From: Pseudomonadota bacterium
GTDB taxonomy: Bacteria > Desulfobacterota > Desulfovibrionia > Desulfovibrionales > Desulfovibrionaceae
Assembly: GCA_023460395.1 (NCBI GenBank)
Contig: JAEWQB010000001.1
Coordinates: 1 to 64,000 of the forward strand
DNA: 64,000 bases
Reading direction: 5' to 3'
Below are positions 35,419-44,894 of this stretch, one piece after another. Both the position numbers and the translations under genes were made by a program. The notes beneath the pieces are model-generated. The model was given only the letters and a program-made list of their open reading frames with translations, was not told the DNA's origin and searched no databases. Each line of letters begins with the position of its first letter. Position 1 is the stretch's first letter.

Positions 35419-36597
35419 ATGCACGACCGCCACCTCACACCGTTCACCTCCGCCCTGATTCTGGCGGATTCCGAGGGTGTCGCCACCATAGACCGCAGCG
35501 CGTTGCGCGGGCGGGGCGTCCGGCATATCCGGTTCCTCTCCTCAGGAAAAACCGCAGCCCGGTTGCTCGCCGATCAGGCAATGTCCACAGAGGGCACCCC
35601 CAAAAAAAGCGCCCTTCCCGCCATCGATCTTGTCATATGCAACGCCACGCTGGACGACATGGACGGTGCGGGTTTCCTGCGCCTGATCCGCAGCCATCCG
35701 GCATTGGCGGCCCTTCCCGTGATCCTCGTTTCTCCGCAAGCCACACGGCAAACCGTGCTGGATGCTATCGGCATGGGGTGTTCCGGGTTTCTGATACGCC
35801 CATATACAACCGCCTCGTTTGAAGACCAGCTCGCGCTCGCGTCCGCCGCGCTACCCGCTCATGACATGCGCGTTTTGATGAGCCGGGCAAGGGGAGAACT
35901 GGATACGCAGGCATTTGAAGCGGCTCTGGCTCCTCTCACCATCATAGCGGACTCGGCGCTTCCCAAAGCGGAGGCGCTCTACAATGAAGGCATGACCCAC
36001 CTGACAAACAGGAACTGGGACGGCGCGATTCGGGCATTCAACCGCGCGGTGCGGCTGAATGTGTTATATGCGGAAGCGTATAGCGGACTCTCCCGTGCGT
36101 GGCGCGGCAAAGGCGATTTCCGTCAGGCACAACGCTATTTGCGGCTAGCGGGCGAGGCATATGCCCGGCTAAAAGAGTTTGCCAAGGCACGCGAGGTGTT
36201 CGCTCTGCTGCTGCGCGAACGACCGGAGACTCCCAATGTTCTGTTGGGCACCGCCGAAACGTTGCTGCGACAGGGCAAATATGACGATGCGGCGCGTGCG
36301 TATGTGGAAGGCCATCGCCTTACGCCACAGGAAAATCTGACCATGCGCGTAGCCCGCGCCTGTCATCTCACCGACAAGCCGGAACACGCCGCCCGCGCTC
36401 TTTGCCGGGCCATGCAAGAACAAGGGGCGACCAGAACCGCAAGGCAGGTATACCAACGCATTGTTGCCCTGCCCGCTCGTTCTTCCGCCTCCTCCACTTC
36501 GCGGAATATATTTTCCGACCGATTTCCCCGTCTGCGGGAGCTGGTTTCTGTGGTGGCGTATACTGCCCGACTTTATAAGGAAGCCGGGCAGGTCTAG
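35419..36597 (+). CDS. Receiver-like plus TPR protein; phosphate-acceptor Asp replaced
   Basis: The 392-residue protein has an N-terminal receiver-like domain (residues 1-140) and then tetratricopeptide repeats (about 195-330, e.g. AEALYNEGMTHLTNRNW and YAEAYSGLSRAWRGKGDF). The receiver keeps the fold and the MDG loop (DDMDGAGFLRLI), but the acceptor Asp is N75 (LVICNATLDD) and the usual Lys-Pro is R127-P. Control by phosphorylation is therefore unlikely; TPRs suggest a scaffold. The start at 35419 follows AGGAC. It converges with darP/yjgA. Confidence 0.82.
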   Translation: MHDRHLTPFTSALILADSEGVATIDRSALRGRGVRHIRFLSSGKTAARLLADQAMSTEGTPKKSALPAIDLVICNATLDDMDGAGFLRLIRSHPALAALPVILVSPQATRQTVLDAIGMGCSGFLIRPYTTASFEDQLALASAALPAHDMRVLMSRARGELDTQAFEAALAPLTIIADSALPKAEALYNEGMTHLTNRNWDGAIRAFNRAVRLNVLYAEAYSGLSRAWRGKGDFRQAQRYLRLAGEAYARLKEFAKAREVFALLLRERPETPNVLLGTAETLLRQGKYDDAARAYVEGHRLTPQENLTMRVARACHLTDKPEHAARALCRAMQEQGATRTARQVYQRIVALPARSSASSTSRNIFSDRFPRLRELVSVVAYTARLYKEAGQV

Positions 36598-36612
36598 CCC
36601 CCAACGATTTAT

Positions 36613-36636
36613 GGGGGAGGGGAGAACTCCCCCTAG
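36613..36636. terminator. Hairpin between convergent genes
   Basis: GGGGGAG pairs with CTCCCCC around a 7-9 base loop, 16 bases after the TPR gene. No T-run follows, so it may be a weak terminator. Confidence 0.4.
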
Positions 36637-36875
36637 CGCCAGTGCTTTTCCCGGATGGTCAGGACGGTCAAATCATCCAACACCGGAAAGCGCGTAGCCC
36701 CGGCTTCGGGCGGGACCGTGATCCTGCTTGCCGGGGCTAATCAAAAGACAGAATATGCCGGTTATGCGAGGCAGCGGCAACGCTCTTTGCCCGCGCAGGC
36801 TGCCATGTCTATACGCATTGTCAGCCTGAATGCCGGAGTTATCGCGTTCCAACGCCTAACGCCAGCGCACGCTCC

Positions 36876-37409
36876 TCACTTCTGCGAAGCTAATTCCCGT
36901 AAATACCGGAATAATGCCCGATAGGACCGGGGCGGTTTTCCTGCATCCCGCTCACGACGCGCATTACGCGCGAGTTGCCGCACATGCTGCACCTCCGCGT
37001 GAGGAAATTCGAGCAGCAGCGCTTCCAGCGCCCCTTCCCGCTCCTCAATCAGCGTATCCCGCAGTGCTTCTAGCCGGTGTTGCCCTTCCGTGACAGCCGC
37101 ATGGCCGGAGCGATGCTCCTCCAGACGCAGTTGCATAGCCACCACGTCCACATCGCGCAACAGTCTGCCAATAAACTGCATTTGTCTGCGCCGGGCCTCG
37201 TGCTGGGTGGCTTTATGGTATTCTGCAAATGCGGTCAGAACGGCTTCGGACAACCCTATGCCACGCAAAGTGGCAAGGGGCAGACGCGCCAGTTCTTCTC
37301 CCATTTTCTGCCGGGCCGTACTGCGCCGCTTTTTTTCCGAGCGGCTAATCTCTTCCCGTTCGCCATCATCGGGCGAATCGTTATTTTCGTCATATGCCTG
37401 ATCTGTCAT
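36876..37409 (-). CDS. darP: DUF615 (YjgA/DarP) ribosome-associated protein
   Basis: DarP (YjgA) assists assembly of the large ribosomal subunit in E. coli. The 177-residue product has the family hallmarks SEKKRRSTARQKMGEELA and EARRRQMQFIGRLLRD, then a helical basic C-terminus (FRYLRELA). The acidic N-terminal tail of about 20 residues is variable in the family. It is divergent from the GGDEF fusion gene. Confidence 0.85.
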   Translation of the reverse strand: MTDQAYDENNDSPDDGEREEISRSEKKRRSTARQKMGEELARLPLATLRGIGLSEAVLTAFAEYHKATQHEARRRQMQFIGRLLRDVDVVAMQLRLEEHRSGHAAVTEGQHRLEALRDTLIEEREGALEALLLEFPHAEVQHVRQLARNARRERDAGKPPRSYRALFRYLRELASQK

Positions 37410-37501
37410 GCATCCTCCACACTCCGCATGTACGCTACCGGTCCCCTCTTCGTCCAGTGTGGAGCGCTACCCTGCTACAAAATCGTAACCTAGCAAAGAG
37501 A

Positions 37502-37530
37502 TTGACACTCATACCGGACCGCCATACATT
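37502..37530 (+). promoter_or_regulatory. Sigma-70 promoter of the GGDEF fusion gene
   Basis: TTGACA-N17-TACATT is a near-consensus housekeeping promoter. The transcription start would fall near 37537, some 20-35 bases before the candidate start codons. Confidence 0.65.
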
Positions 37531-37569
37531 GATCATCATTATGTGATAGCAAATATGTACAATTTGTAT

Positions 37570-39630
37570 ATGAAACCACACCCGCCACACACTCGCCCTG
37601 CGCTCCGCCCGCGCCTTCCCGTTCACCACGGAGCGCGTGTCTTCGGACTATGGGTAGTGCTGTGCGGATGCCTCTGCCTTTCCGCTGTGCCCGCCGCCGC
37701 CAATCCCCGACAGGTTATTCTACAACTGAACTGGTACCACCAGTTTGAATTTGCAGGCTATTACACCGCTATTGAACAGGGGTTTTATGCGGAGGCGGGG
37801 CTGGACGTAAAAATTCATGAAGGCGGCCCCGGAATCACCCCACTGACAGAACTGCTGAAAGGGAACGCCGACTTCTGCGTAGGCGGCTCGGAAATGCTGC
37901 TCGCCCACCTGCGGGGACAACCGGTCATCGCGCTTGCCGCCATATTTCAGCACTCCGCCGCCGCGCTGCTCATGCGGGCCGACTCCGGCATTTATACCCC
38001 GCAAGATCTGGCTGGTCGCATAGTGGAAATGGGCAGTCTGGAAAATGACGCGGAAATTTACGCATTGCTGATGGGAGAGCGCATTTCACCCGACAAGATT
38101 ATCCGTGTCCCCTCCTCATTTTCCACACGGGGACTTATTGAACGTCAGGTGGACGCCACTTCCAGTTTTCTTTCCAATCAGCCGTTCCGCTTAAAAGAAC
38201 AAGCCATTCCCTACCGGCTTATCCGCCCCATGTGGTATGGAGTAGATTTTTATGGCGATTCGTTATTTACCACCCGCGCAATGGGGGAACAGCACCCGGA
38301 TGTGGTACGCGCTTTTGTGCGCGCGTCCCTAAAGGGCTGGACTTACGCACTCGCCCACCCGGATCAGACCATACGCGTGATTCTGGATAACTATCCCGCC
38401 CCAAACGCGCCCCGGTCACAGGAACATTTGTGGTTCGAGTATCAAGAAACTAAAAAGCTTATCATGCCGTCGGTTATTGAAATAGGCCATATAAACCCCG
38501 GCAGATTGCGCTACATGGCTGATACCTTCGTGCAATTGCGGCTTTCCCAACCCGGATATTCGCTGGACGGCTTCCTCTTTCCCTTGGAATCCGGCCTGCG
38601 CAAGGATTCATGGCAGGTGCGTCTCTCGTTTCTGGGCGTGCTGCTGCTGGCATTTCTTGCGGGAGCTTTCGCCTATGCGCTCCTTCGTCTGCGTAAACAA
38701 AAAGCCGCTCTATCCCTCTCCCACGAAGAGGCCGCCGCCTTGCGGGCCAGAACAGGACGCATACTGGAGCAGGCCAACGCTGGCTATTGGGAATGGAATA
38801 TGAGCAACGACACCGTACAGTTTGATTCGCGTGCCGCCGGATTGCTGGACATTCCCGGTCCTGTAACCGAAACCACGCGGACCATGCTGCCCACGGAAAT
38901 TGAGGTATCCGACAACAAAGCGTTGCAGGGTCTTCACGAGGCAGTGCATACTGCGCTGAATCAGCAAAATGTCCGCATACGGCAAGAGCTTCCGCCCACT
39001 GCGGGCGGCAAGTGGCTTCTCTGCGTCGCGGAACTGCGCCGACTAGTTCGCGATAACACAATTTTGGTTTCCGGGATCCTGCTGGATATCACAGCGTACC
39101 GCCCGCAAGGGGGAACACGCCCCGCACCCGCCGCAGCGGAAGGCCCCCCATCCCGAAGCCAGTTCTTTCAAAAAGCCGAAGAATTTCTCCCCCAGATGGA
39201 ACAGGGCACGTCTCCGCTCTCCATAGCATTGCTGCGCATTGATCAATTCCGCACGGTGCGGGATTCACGGGGACACACCGCCGCGAATAACATGATGCGT
39301 GATGTCGCCATGTTACTGGAGTCCATGCGCAGACCGCAGGATATTCTCACCCGCTTCGGCGAAGATGAATTTGCCATTCTTCTCCCGGACGCGCCCATAG
39401 AGATGGCCCGGCTAATGCTGGAAAACGTGCGCGATCATCTGCAGAACGATCCCATCTCTGTGGCGGGAACCGCGTTGCCACTCAGTTTTTCTGCCGGAGT
39501 GGCTGACTCTTCAGAGTTAAACAGCCACTATCGGCATCCCAGAGCACTTATCGCCATAGCGGACAAGCGCCTGCATGCGGCCCGTCATTCCGGTAAACAA
39601 AACGTTATCTACGACTCCACCTACGATTGA
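37570..39630 (+). CDS. NMT1/THI5-like binding protein fused to PAS and GGDEF domains
   Basis: The 686-residue protein has a signal peptide (VFGLWVVLCGCLCLSAVPAAA), a periplasmic substrate-binding domain of the NMT1/THI5 type (LNWYHQFEFAGYYTAIEQG, near 53-71), one membrane segment near residue 350, a PAS-like region (about 395-500) and a C-terminal GGDEF domain. The GGDEF motif reads RFGEDEF (second Gly is Glu), and an inhibitory R-x-x-D site (RPQD) lies five residues before it. It probably senses a periplasmic ligand and adjusts cyclic-di-GMP. Start codons at 37543 (GTG), 37555 and 37570 all lack a clear ribosome-binding site; 37570 is chosen for the signal peptide. Confidence 0.85.
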   Translation: MKPHPPHTRPALRPRLPVHHGARVFGLWVVLCGCLCLSAVPAAANPRQVILQLNWYHQFEFAGYYTAIEQGFYAEAGLDVKIHEGGPGITPLTELLKGNADFCVGGSEMLLAHLRGQPVIALAAIFQHSAAALLMRADSGIYTPQDLAGRIVEMGSLENDAEIYALLMGERISPDKIIRVPSSFSTRGLIERQVDATSSFLSNQPFRLKEQAIPYRLIRPMWYGVDFYGDSLFTTRAMGEQHPDVVRAFVRASLKGWTYALAHPDQTIRVILDNYPAPNAPRSQEHLWFEYQETKKLIMPSVIEIGHINPGRLRYMADTFVQLRLSQPGYSLDGFLFPLESGLRKDSWQVRLSFLGVLLLAFLAGAFAYALLRLRKQKAALSLSHEEAAALRARTGRILEQANAGYWEWNMSNDTVQFDSRAAGLLDIPGPVTETTRTMLPTEIEVSDNKALQGLHEAVHTALNQQNVRIRQELPPTAGGKWLLCVAELRRLVRDNTILVSGILLDITAYRPQGGTRPAPAAAEGPPSRSQFFQKAEEFLPQMEQGTSPLSIALLRIDQFRTVRDSRGHTAANNMMRDVAMLLESMRRPQDILTRFGEDEFAILLPDAPIEMARLMLENVRDHLQNDPISVAGTALPLSFSAGVADSSELNSHYRHPRALIAIADKRLHAARHSGKQNVIYDSTYD

Positions 39631-39685
39631 CGCACGCGCCCCTACCCGGTAGTAGACTAAGACTTCACCTACACGCAGGACTACC

Positions 39686-40213
39686 ATGCCGGATTCCGTT
39701 TTTCGCCCTTTTCTGCGCTACCTCCGGGTAGCCCCGTTCCCGCACATGACCACGGTGAGCATGGCTGCGCTCTCACTTCTTTTCAGTGCGGAGGCAGAGC
39801 TTGCCGCCCAGTCTGGAAAACACGTGATAAGCTGGGTAAGCGGGGTTATTTCCGGTCTGTTCGCATGGGGAATAGTGTTGTGTCAGGCCGACGCCCTCTC
39901 CCGTTTCCGCGAATTCAAACGAGTACGGGCAACCCTTGCCCGATATGGGTTTCGGCCCCGCATTCTGCGCCCGGTTTCTTCCTCCCGCTGCCAGCGTGAC
40001 GCCGCCTTGCTGGCTGCGGAAGAAGCTGGCTTTCGCGCACAAGCCCGCCGCTATTTTGCGGGCAGGGGGTATCGCTGGTACCACATCATTCCCGACAGTA
40101 TTGCCGCCAATCCGCTATCTTTCTTCCATCCCACCTTTCTGCGCAGCACATTCCTTCCCCGCCGGTCGGGCGATTATTCTCCGGCACGCACCGCGTTGCA
40201 CTCCCCCCGGTGA
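39686..40213 (+). CDS. Hypothetical membrane-associated protein
   Basis: I do not recognise this 175-residue basic protein. One or two hydrophobic stretches are visible near the N-terminus (MTTVSMAALSLLFSAEAEL and WVSGVISGLFAWGIVL), followed by an Arg-rich cytoplasmic-type part with an Ala-rich helix (DAALLAAEEAGFRAQARRYF). It starts 55 bases after the GGDEF fusion gene and may be co-transcribed with it. Confidence 0.6.
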   Translation: MPDSVFRPFLRYLRVAPFPHMTTVSMAALSLLFSAEAELAAQSGKHVISWVSGVISGLFAWGIVLCQADALSRFREFKRVRATLARYGFRPRILRPVSSSRCQRDAALLAAEEAGFRAQARRYFAGRGYRWYHIIPDSIAANPLSFFHPTFLRSTFLPRRSGDYSPARTALHSPR

Positions 40214-40290
40214 CATTCCGAAAGGAGTGCTTACCGTTATATCGGAACACCGAGTGATCTTTCCATTCTTCCCTTACGGAGCAAACGACA

Positions 40291-41037
40291 ATGCGCTACG
40301 TTATCCACCCCATTGTTATGGGGACAAAAGTTTTTGACAAAGGCATGATGACCTACCAGCACGACTACGGGAAACCTTTTACCATTCCCATTTATAGCTG
40401 GTATATTGAAGGCGGCGATACGAAAATTCTTGTCGATACCGGAGAAATGCAGCCCATCCGGTCCGCTGACCGCGAAAAAGCCATCGGCGGCCCTATTTAT
40501 ACATTTGAAGAAGGGCTTGCCAAATACGGCCTTACCCCTGCGGATATCAACGTTATCATCCACACGCACCTGCATAATGACCACTGCGAAAACGATTACA
40601 AGTGTGAAAATGCGGAAATATACGTGCATGAAAAAGAGCTGGAACACATCCACAATCCGCACCCGCTGGACTTCCGCTATCTGGAAGACTACATTGAGGA
40701 TGTGGAAGAAAATGGTCAGTTGCGCGTTATCACTGAAGAAGAGAAGGAAATACTGCCGGGTATCCGGGTTCTCCACACCCCCGCGCACACTGAGGGCGGC
40801 CTCACCGTATTCGTAGACACGGCACAAGGCACTGTGGCCCTGACAGGATTTTGTGTTATTGAAGAAAACTTGAACCCTCCGGCGGAAATCCGGGCACAGG
40901 AAATGGAAGTTATTCCCCCCGGAACCTGTATCAACCCCGCGCAGGCCTATGACATTATGTTGCGGGTCAAATCCCTCGCAGACATTGTTGTTCCCCTGCA
41001 CGAACCACACTACGCCAGTGTGGAAAGCATCGGTTGA
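40291..41037 (+). CDS. MBL-fold hydrolase, N-acyl-homoserine-lactonase-like
   Basis: The 248-residue protein has the metallo-beta-lactamase fold: H93-x-H95-x-D97-H98 in HTHLHNDHC, H166 in HTPAHTEGG and H237 in PLHEPH. It resembles the lactonase-like group that starts with a substrate loop (GMMTYQHDYG). The position that usually carries a bridging Asp reads LTGFCVIEEN, with no Asp. Quorum-signal lactone hydrolysis is only one possible role. The osmC gene follows 19 bases later on the same strand. Confidence 0.82.
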   Translation: MRYVIHPIVMGTKVFDKGMMTYQHDYGKPFTIPIYSWYIEGGDTKILVDTGEMQPIRSADREKAIGGPIYTFEEGLAKYGLTPADINVIIHTHLHNDHCENDYKCENAEIYVHEKELEHIHNPHPLDFRYLEDYIEDVEENGQLRVITEEEKEILPGIRVLHTPAHTEGGLTVFVDTAQGTVALTGFCVIEENLNPPAEIRAQEMEVIPPGTCINPAQAYDIMLRVKSLADIVVPLHEPHYASVESIG

Positions 41038-41056
41038 CCAAAAGGACGCAACACGT

Positions 41057-41467
41057 ATGGACAACACCATTCTCAATGTCACGTTTGAAGGCGGTATGAC
41101 CGTGACTGCCGCCATTCGCCAGTTTGCCATTGCCACGGACCAGTCCGCGCAGCACGGCGGTGCGGATTCCGCCCCCACTCCGTTTGAACTGCTCTTTGCC
41201 TCTCTGGCAACCTGTGCCGGTGTATTCGCCAAGCGGTTTTGCGACAAGAAAGGCATAGCCACCGAAGGCGTGCACTTGCGCGTGGAGTGTGAGCCGGACC
41301 CGGACCCTAAAAAATATCGCATGCAACGCGTGCATACGGTTGTTGTGGTGCCGGAGAGCTTTCCCAAAGAATATGAAACCGCACTTATTCGCACAGTGGA
41401 AGGGTGCCCGGTAAAAAAACAAATACTGGAACCACCCCAGTTTTCCACCAGTGTGGAACGGGCCTGA
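41057..41467 (+). CDS. OsmC-family protein
   Basis: OsmC/Ohr-type proteins reduce organic peroxides with two cysteines. The 136-residue product has the expected Cys in LATCAGVFAKRFC (helix) and in VEGCPVKKQI. The spacing and sequence fit the YhfA/OsmC subgroup rather than Ohr. The start at 41057 follows AAAGGACG; the frame open to 40949 overlaps the upstream gene. It is followed by a 28-base perfect palindrome terminator. Confidence 0.85.
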   Translation: MDNTILNVTFEGGMTVTAAIRQFAIATDQSAQHGGADSAPTPFELLFASLATCAGVFAKRFCDKKGIATEGVHLRVECEPDPDPKKYRMQRVHTVVVVPESFPKEYETALIRTVEGCPVKKQILEPPQFSTSVERA

Positions 41468-41601
41468 CTGGACGGAAAGCAGCGGTGTTTTCCCCGCTTC
41501 CTGCGGGCATGCTCCCCGGAGCATTCAGGCAGATGTAACGCCCCCATAAACTCCGGCATGCCGAAATGTGCTGCTTTGCCAAAACAGCAAACATCCAATC
41601 C

Positions 41602-41629
41602 CACCGGCCGGGAATATTCCCGGCCGGTG
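41602..41629 (+). terminator. Perfect 28-base palindrome, likely terminator of osmC
   Basis: CACCGGCCGGGAAT followed by its exact reverse complement forms a hairpin with minimal loop, followed by TTCTTTCT. It lies about 135 bases after the osmC stop. Confidence 0.65.
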
Positions 41630-41742
41630 TTCTTTCTCCCGCCCCGTCTTTCCCTTCCGCTTTGTCGTTCACAGCCACGGGGAACTATGCCATACTTATC
41701 CGTATAGTCTGCCCCAAACAGTAACTCCATACCGGAGGGTAC

Positions 41743-42486
41743 ATGCGCTCTTCCACTCACCTCTCTCTCCACGTAACGCCCACCCCCGAAGCATTGGCAC
41801 AGGTTACAGCCCAATTGCTGGTGGACCAGTGCACGCAATCCATTGCGGAACGAGGACATTTCACTCTGGCACTTTCCGGCGGCTCCACGCCGCGTGCCCT
41901 CTTTCACCTCTTGGCCTCGGAACCTTACCGAAGCACAATTCCATGGGAAAAAGTGGAATTTTATTGGGTGGATGAACGGTGTGTGGACCCGGATTCACCC
42001 GAAAGCAACTACCGAGTAGCCAGAGATGAGTTGCTGCACATGGTGTCCGCCACCAAATTTTACCGCATAAAGGGAGAGCTGGACCCCGCAGAGGCGGCTC
42101 AGGCCTATGACCACCTGCTGCGCCAGCACTTTGAACTAGGCTCCGGCGAACTGCCCCGCTTTGACTGCGCCCTGCTTGGCATGGGAGAGGACGGACACAT
42201 TGCCTCGCTCTTTCCCGGAGAGGACGGCCTTGACATCACAGACAGGCTTGTCATCGACCAACGGGTACGCGCCCTGAAAAGTGACCGGATTTCCCTGACC
42301 CTTCCCGTGCTGAACAACGCCCGCTGCTGCCTTTTTATGGTACAGGGCGCGCGCAAACACGCAGCCCTGTCAAAAGCCTTGGACCTCTTGGCTACTCCCG
42401 AACTTCCCGCGCAACGAATACGCCCCACCAACGGCGCCTTGATATGGGTCATTGACGACGCGGCCCGCACCGGAAAAGAGAAGTAG
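41743..42486 (+). CDS. pgl: 6-phosphogluconolactonase
   Basis: Pgl (DevB type) hydrolyses 6-phosphogluconolactone in the oxidative pentose phosphate pathway. The 247-residue product has TLALSGGSTPRALFHLLA, FYWVDERCVDPDSPESNY and LLGMGEDGHIASLFPG, the usual family motifs. A GGAGGG site precedes the start. No glucose-6-phosphate dehydrogenase gene is in the window. It is followed 95 bases later by topB. Confidence 0.93.
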   Translation: MRSSTHLSLHVTPTPEALAQVTAQLLVDQCTQSIAERGHFTLALSGGSTPRALFHLLASEPYRSTIPWEKVEFYWVDERCVDPDSPESNYRVARDELLHMVSATKFYRIKGELDPAEAAQAYDHLLRQHFELGSGELPRFDCALLGMGEDGHIASLFPGEDGLDITDRLVIDQRVRALKSDRISLTLPVLNNARCCLFMVQGARKHAALSKALDLLATPELPAQRIRPTNGALIWVIDDAARTGKEK

Positions 42487-42581
42487 CAGGCAATAGCAGC
42501 GCCCAGCCACGAGTTCGTACCGCTCACAGCATCCCGCGAGGCGGTTGACCGGTAAGTCCATTCAGCCTACACCATCGCATC

Positions 42582-44879
42582 ATGCCAAAAACGCTCATCA
42601 TTGCGGAAAAACCATCCGTTGCGCGAGAAATCGCACCTCTTGTTCAAGCCACTTCCCGCCGTGAGGGATATCTGGAAGGACCGGACCATCTCGTCAGTTG
42701 GGCGGTAGGGCACCTCGTGGGCATAGCGGAGCCGGAAGAACAGCACGAGGCGTGGCGCGGCAAATGGTCGCTGGAGCAGCTTCCCATCATTCCCCCCAAA
42801 TTCAAGCTGGCAATCCTGAACGAAGGGCGCAGGCAATTCGCGGTGCTGCAACGCTTGCTCACGCTTTCCGAAGTTGGAGACGTGGTAAACGCCACAGACG
42901 CCGGGCGCGAAGGCGAACTGATTTTCCGGCGTATTTATCTCATGGCGGGGTGTGACAAACCTGTCCGCCGGTTCTGGGCCAGCGACATGACGGAACAGGG
43001 GCTGCGCAAAAGCCTTGCCAAACTGCTCCCCGATTCGGTCAAACGTAATCTGGGGCTGGCCTCCTTTGCCCGTGCCGAAGCAGATTGGCTTATCGGCATG
43101 AATTTTTCCCGCCTGTTCACCCTCAAGGCCAATACGCTTGTTTCCGTGGGCAGAGTGCAGACGCCTGTTCTTAAACTCCTGGCAGACAGGCGTAGGGATG
43201 TGGAGCACTTCGTTCCGCAAGACTACTGGACCGTGGACGCTGTTTTCGGACGCGACGCCGTGACGTTTCCCGCCACATGGCACCAGCCGCCGGACTTCAA
43301 AGAATCCCGCATAGACCGCGAAAAGGACGCACAGGCGGTAGTAGACGCCTGCGCCGGACAGGAAGGCGTGGTAGAATCCGCCACAAGCCGCCGGGGAAGC
43401 ACAAAGCCCCCCCTCCCCTTTGATCTGACCACACTGCAACGTGAAGCGAACACCCGGTTTGGCTATTCCGCCAAAGACACGCTGGCGCTTGCCCAAGCGC
43501 TGTACGAGCAAAAAAAGCTCCTCACCTACCCAAGAACAGATTCACGGCACCTAACCAGCGAATTATACACGGAAATCCTTACACACTTTAGGGCCATCTA
43601 CCACCTGTACCCGGACGACACCATGCCCGCGGTGGAACGCATCCAGACAGATCAATCCGGCGAAAAAAAAGGGAAAGGCAAACAATTTCCCTGTATTAAC
43701 GATGCCAAAGTCACAGACCACCACGCCATTATTCCCACCGCCGTCAGACCGGATATGTCCCGCCTTTCCGCTGAAGAGGCCAATATTTACGATATGGTGT
43801 GCCGCCGGTTCATTGCCGCCTTCAGTGCGGACGCCCTGTTCTCCGCCTCCAATGTGCAGATACGCGTAGACGCGCACATTTTTCTCGCCAAAGGGAAGGT
43901 ATTTAAAGAAATTGGCTGGTTGGCTGTGGAGCCGTGGCGCGCCGCGCAAGACACCCCCCTTCCGCCTTTGCGCAAGGGCAGCCGGGTTTCCACAGAGGAA
44001 ATGCGCTCCGTGCGGCGGCAAACCAAATCCCCCGCCCATTACACCGACGCATCCCTGCTGGCAGCCATGGAAACCGCCGGAAAATTTGTGGAAGATGAAG
44101 AACTGCGCAATGCCATGAAAGAACGTGGGCTGGGCACTCCTGCCACAAGAGCGCAAGTTATTGAAACACTTATCTCCAGAAGCTATGTGCAGAAAGACGG
44201 CAAAAAGCTTATCTGTACAGACACTGGCATGGAAGTGGCGGAACTGGTTTCCACCTTGCTACCAGACGTTGCCTCTCCCGAACTGACAGGACAATGGGAA
44301 AAACAGCTAAAAGATATTGAATCTGGAACGCACACCTACCCGGATTTCATGCGCGACATCCGCTCTATGGTCAGCCGGGGAATAGGCCAACTGAAACGAA
44401 AAGGTGTCACGGGGCTGCTGGTGGCTGCAAAGGCCCGTAGCCGCCCCCGCCGTGAACCAGACGGAAAATGCCCGTTGTGCGGCGGGGATGTGGTGGAGCG
44501 GGAAAAGGGATATGGCTGCGCCCGTTGGAAACGCGAAGATGGCGGTTGCCTTTTCACCATATGGAAAACCATGTATGGGAGAGACGTCTCTGAAGAAACG
44601 GTACGGGAACTTCTCGCCACCGGACAAACCGCCAAGCCGCTGGATTTTGTCTCCCGCGCGGGGAAGCCGTATTCCGCATTTCTAATACTGGAGGACGGGC
44701 AGGTGCAACTCCGGTTCGCGCAAAACACGGCAGAGCACACCCCCCGCCTTGCCCGGCCTGACGCCGCCGCAACGCACGAGCCACCCACCAGCTACCTTGC
44801 GGAGACGCCAGATGAAAACTCCGCACTCCGGGTCCACTCTGGGGAACTTTCACCCGGTGCGGACACGGAAATCGCATAA
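42582..44879 (+). CDS. topB: DNA topoisomerase III
   Basis: This type IA topoisomerase relaxes or decatenates DNA through a Tyr-DNA link. The 765-residue product starts with the TOPRIM domain (TLIIAEKPSVAREIAPLV, DAGREGELIFRRIY), has the catalytic Tyr in LLTYPRTDSRHL, the segment RGLGTPATRAQVIETLI, and a C-terminal zinc-ribbon-like region (GKCPLCGGDVVEREKGYGCA). The N-terminal and motif order match TopB rather than TopA. The ribosome-binding site is weak. Confidence 0.94.
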   Translation: MPKTLIIAEKPSVAREIAPLVQATSRREGYLEGPDHLVSWAVGHLVGIAEPEEQHEAWRGKWSLEQLPIIPPKFKLAILNEGRRQFAVLQRLLTLSEVGDVVNATDAGREGELIFRRIYLMAGCDKPVRRFWASDMTEQGLRKSLAKLLPDSVKRNLGLASFARAEADWLIGMNFSRLFTLKANTLVSVGRVQTPVLKLLADRRRDVEHFVPQDYWTVDAVFGRDAVTFPATWHQPPDFKESRIDREKDAQAVVDACAGQEGVVESATSRRGSTKPPLPFDLTTLQREANTRFGYSAKDTLALAQALYEQKKLLTYPRTDSRHLTSELYTEILTHFRAIYHLYPDDTMPAVERIQTDQSGEKKGKGKQFPCINDAKVTDHHAIIPTAVRPDMSRLSAEEANIYDMVCRRFIAAFSADALFSASNVQIRVDAHIFLAKGKVFKEIGWLAVEPWRAAQDTPLPPLRKGSRVSTEEMRSVRRQTKSPAHYTDASLLAAMETAGKFVEDEELRNAMKERGLGTPATRAQVIETLISRSYVQKDGKKLICTDTGMEVAELVSTLLPDVASPELTGQWEKQLKDIESGTHTYPDFMRDIRSMVSRGIGQLKRKGVTGLLVAAKARSRPRREPDGKCPLCGGDVVEREKGYGCARWKREDGGCLFTIWKTMYGRDVSEETVRELLATGQTAKPLDFVSRAGKPYSAFLILEDGQVQLRFAQNTAEHTPRLARPDAAATHEPPTSYLAETPDENSALRVHSGELSPGADTEIA

Positions 44880-44894
44880 AAATATTTTTTTCAC

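Noticed and set aside
40237..41907. Long minus-strand open frame of 556 codons opposite the lactonase-like gene and osmC
   Set aside because: It is a shadow of two well-supported plus-strand genes; its composition is unlike a protein and it has no family features.
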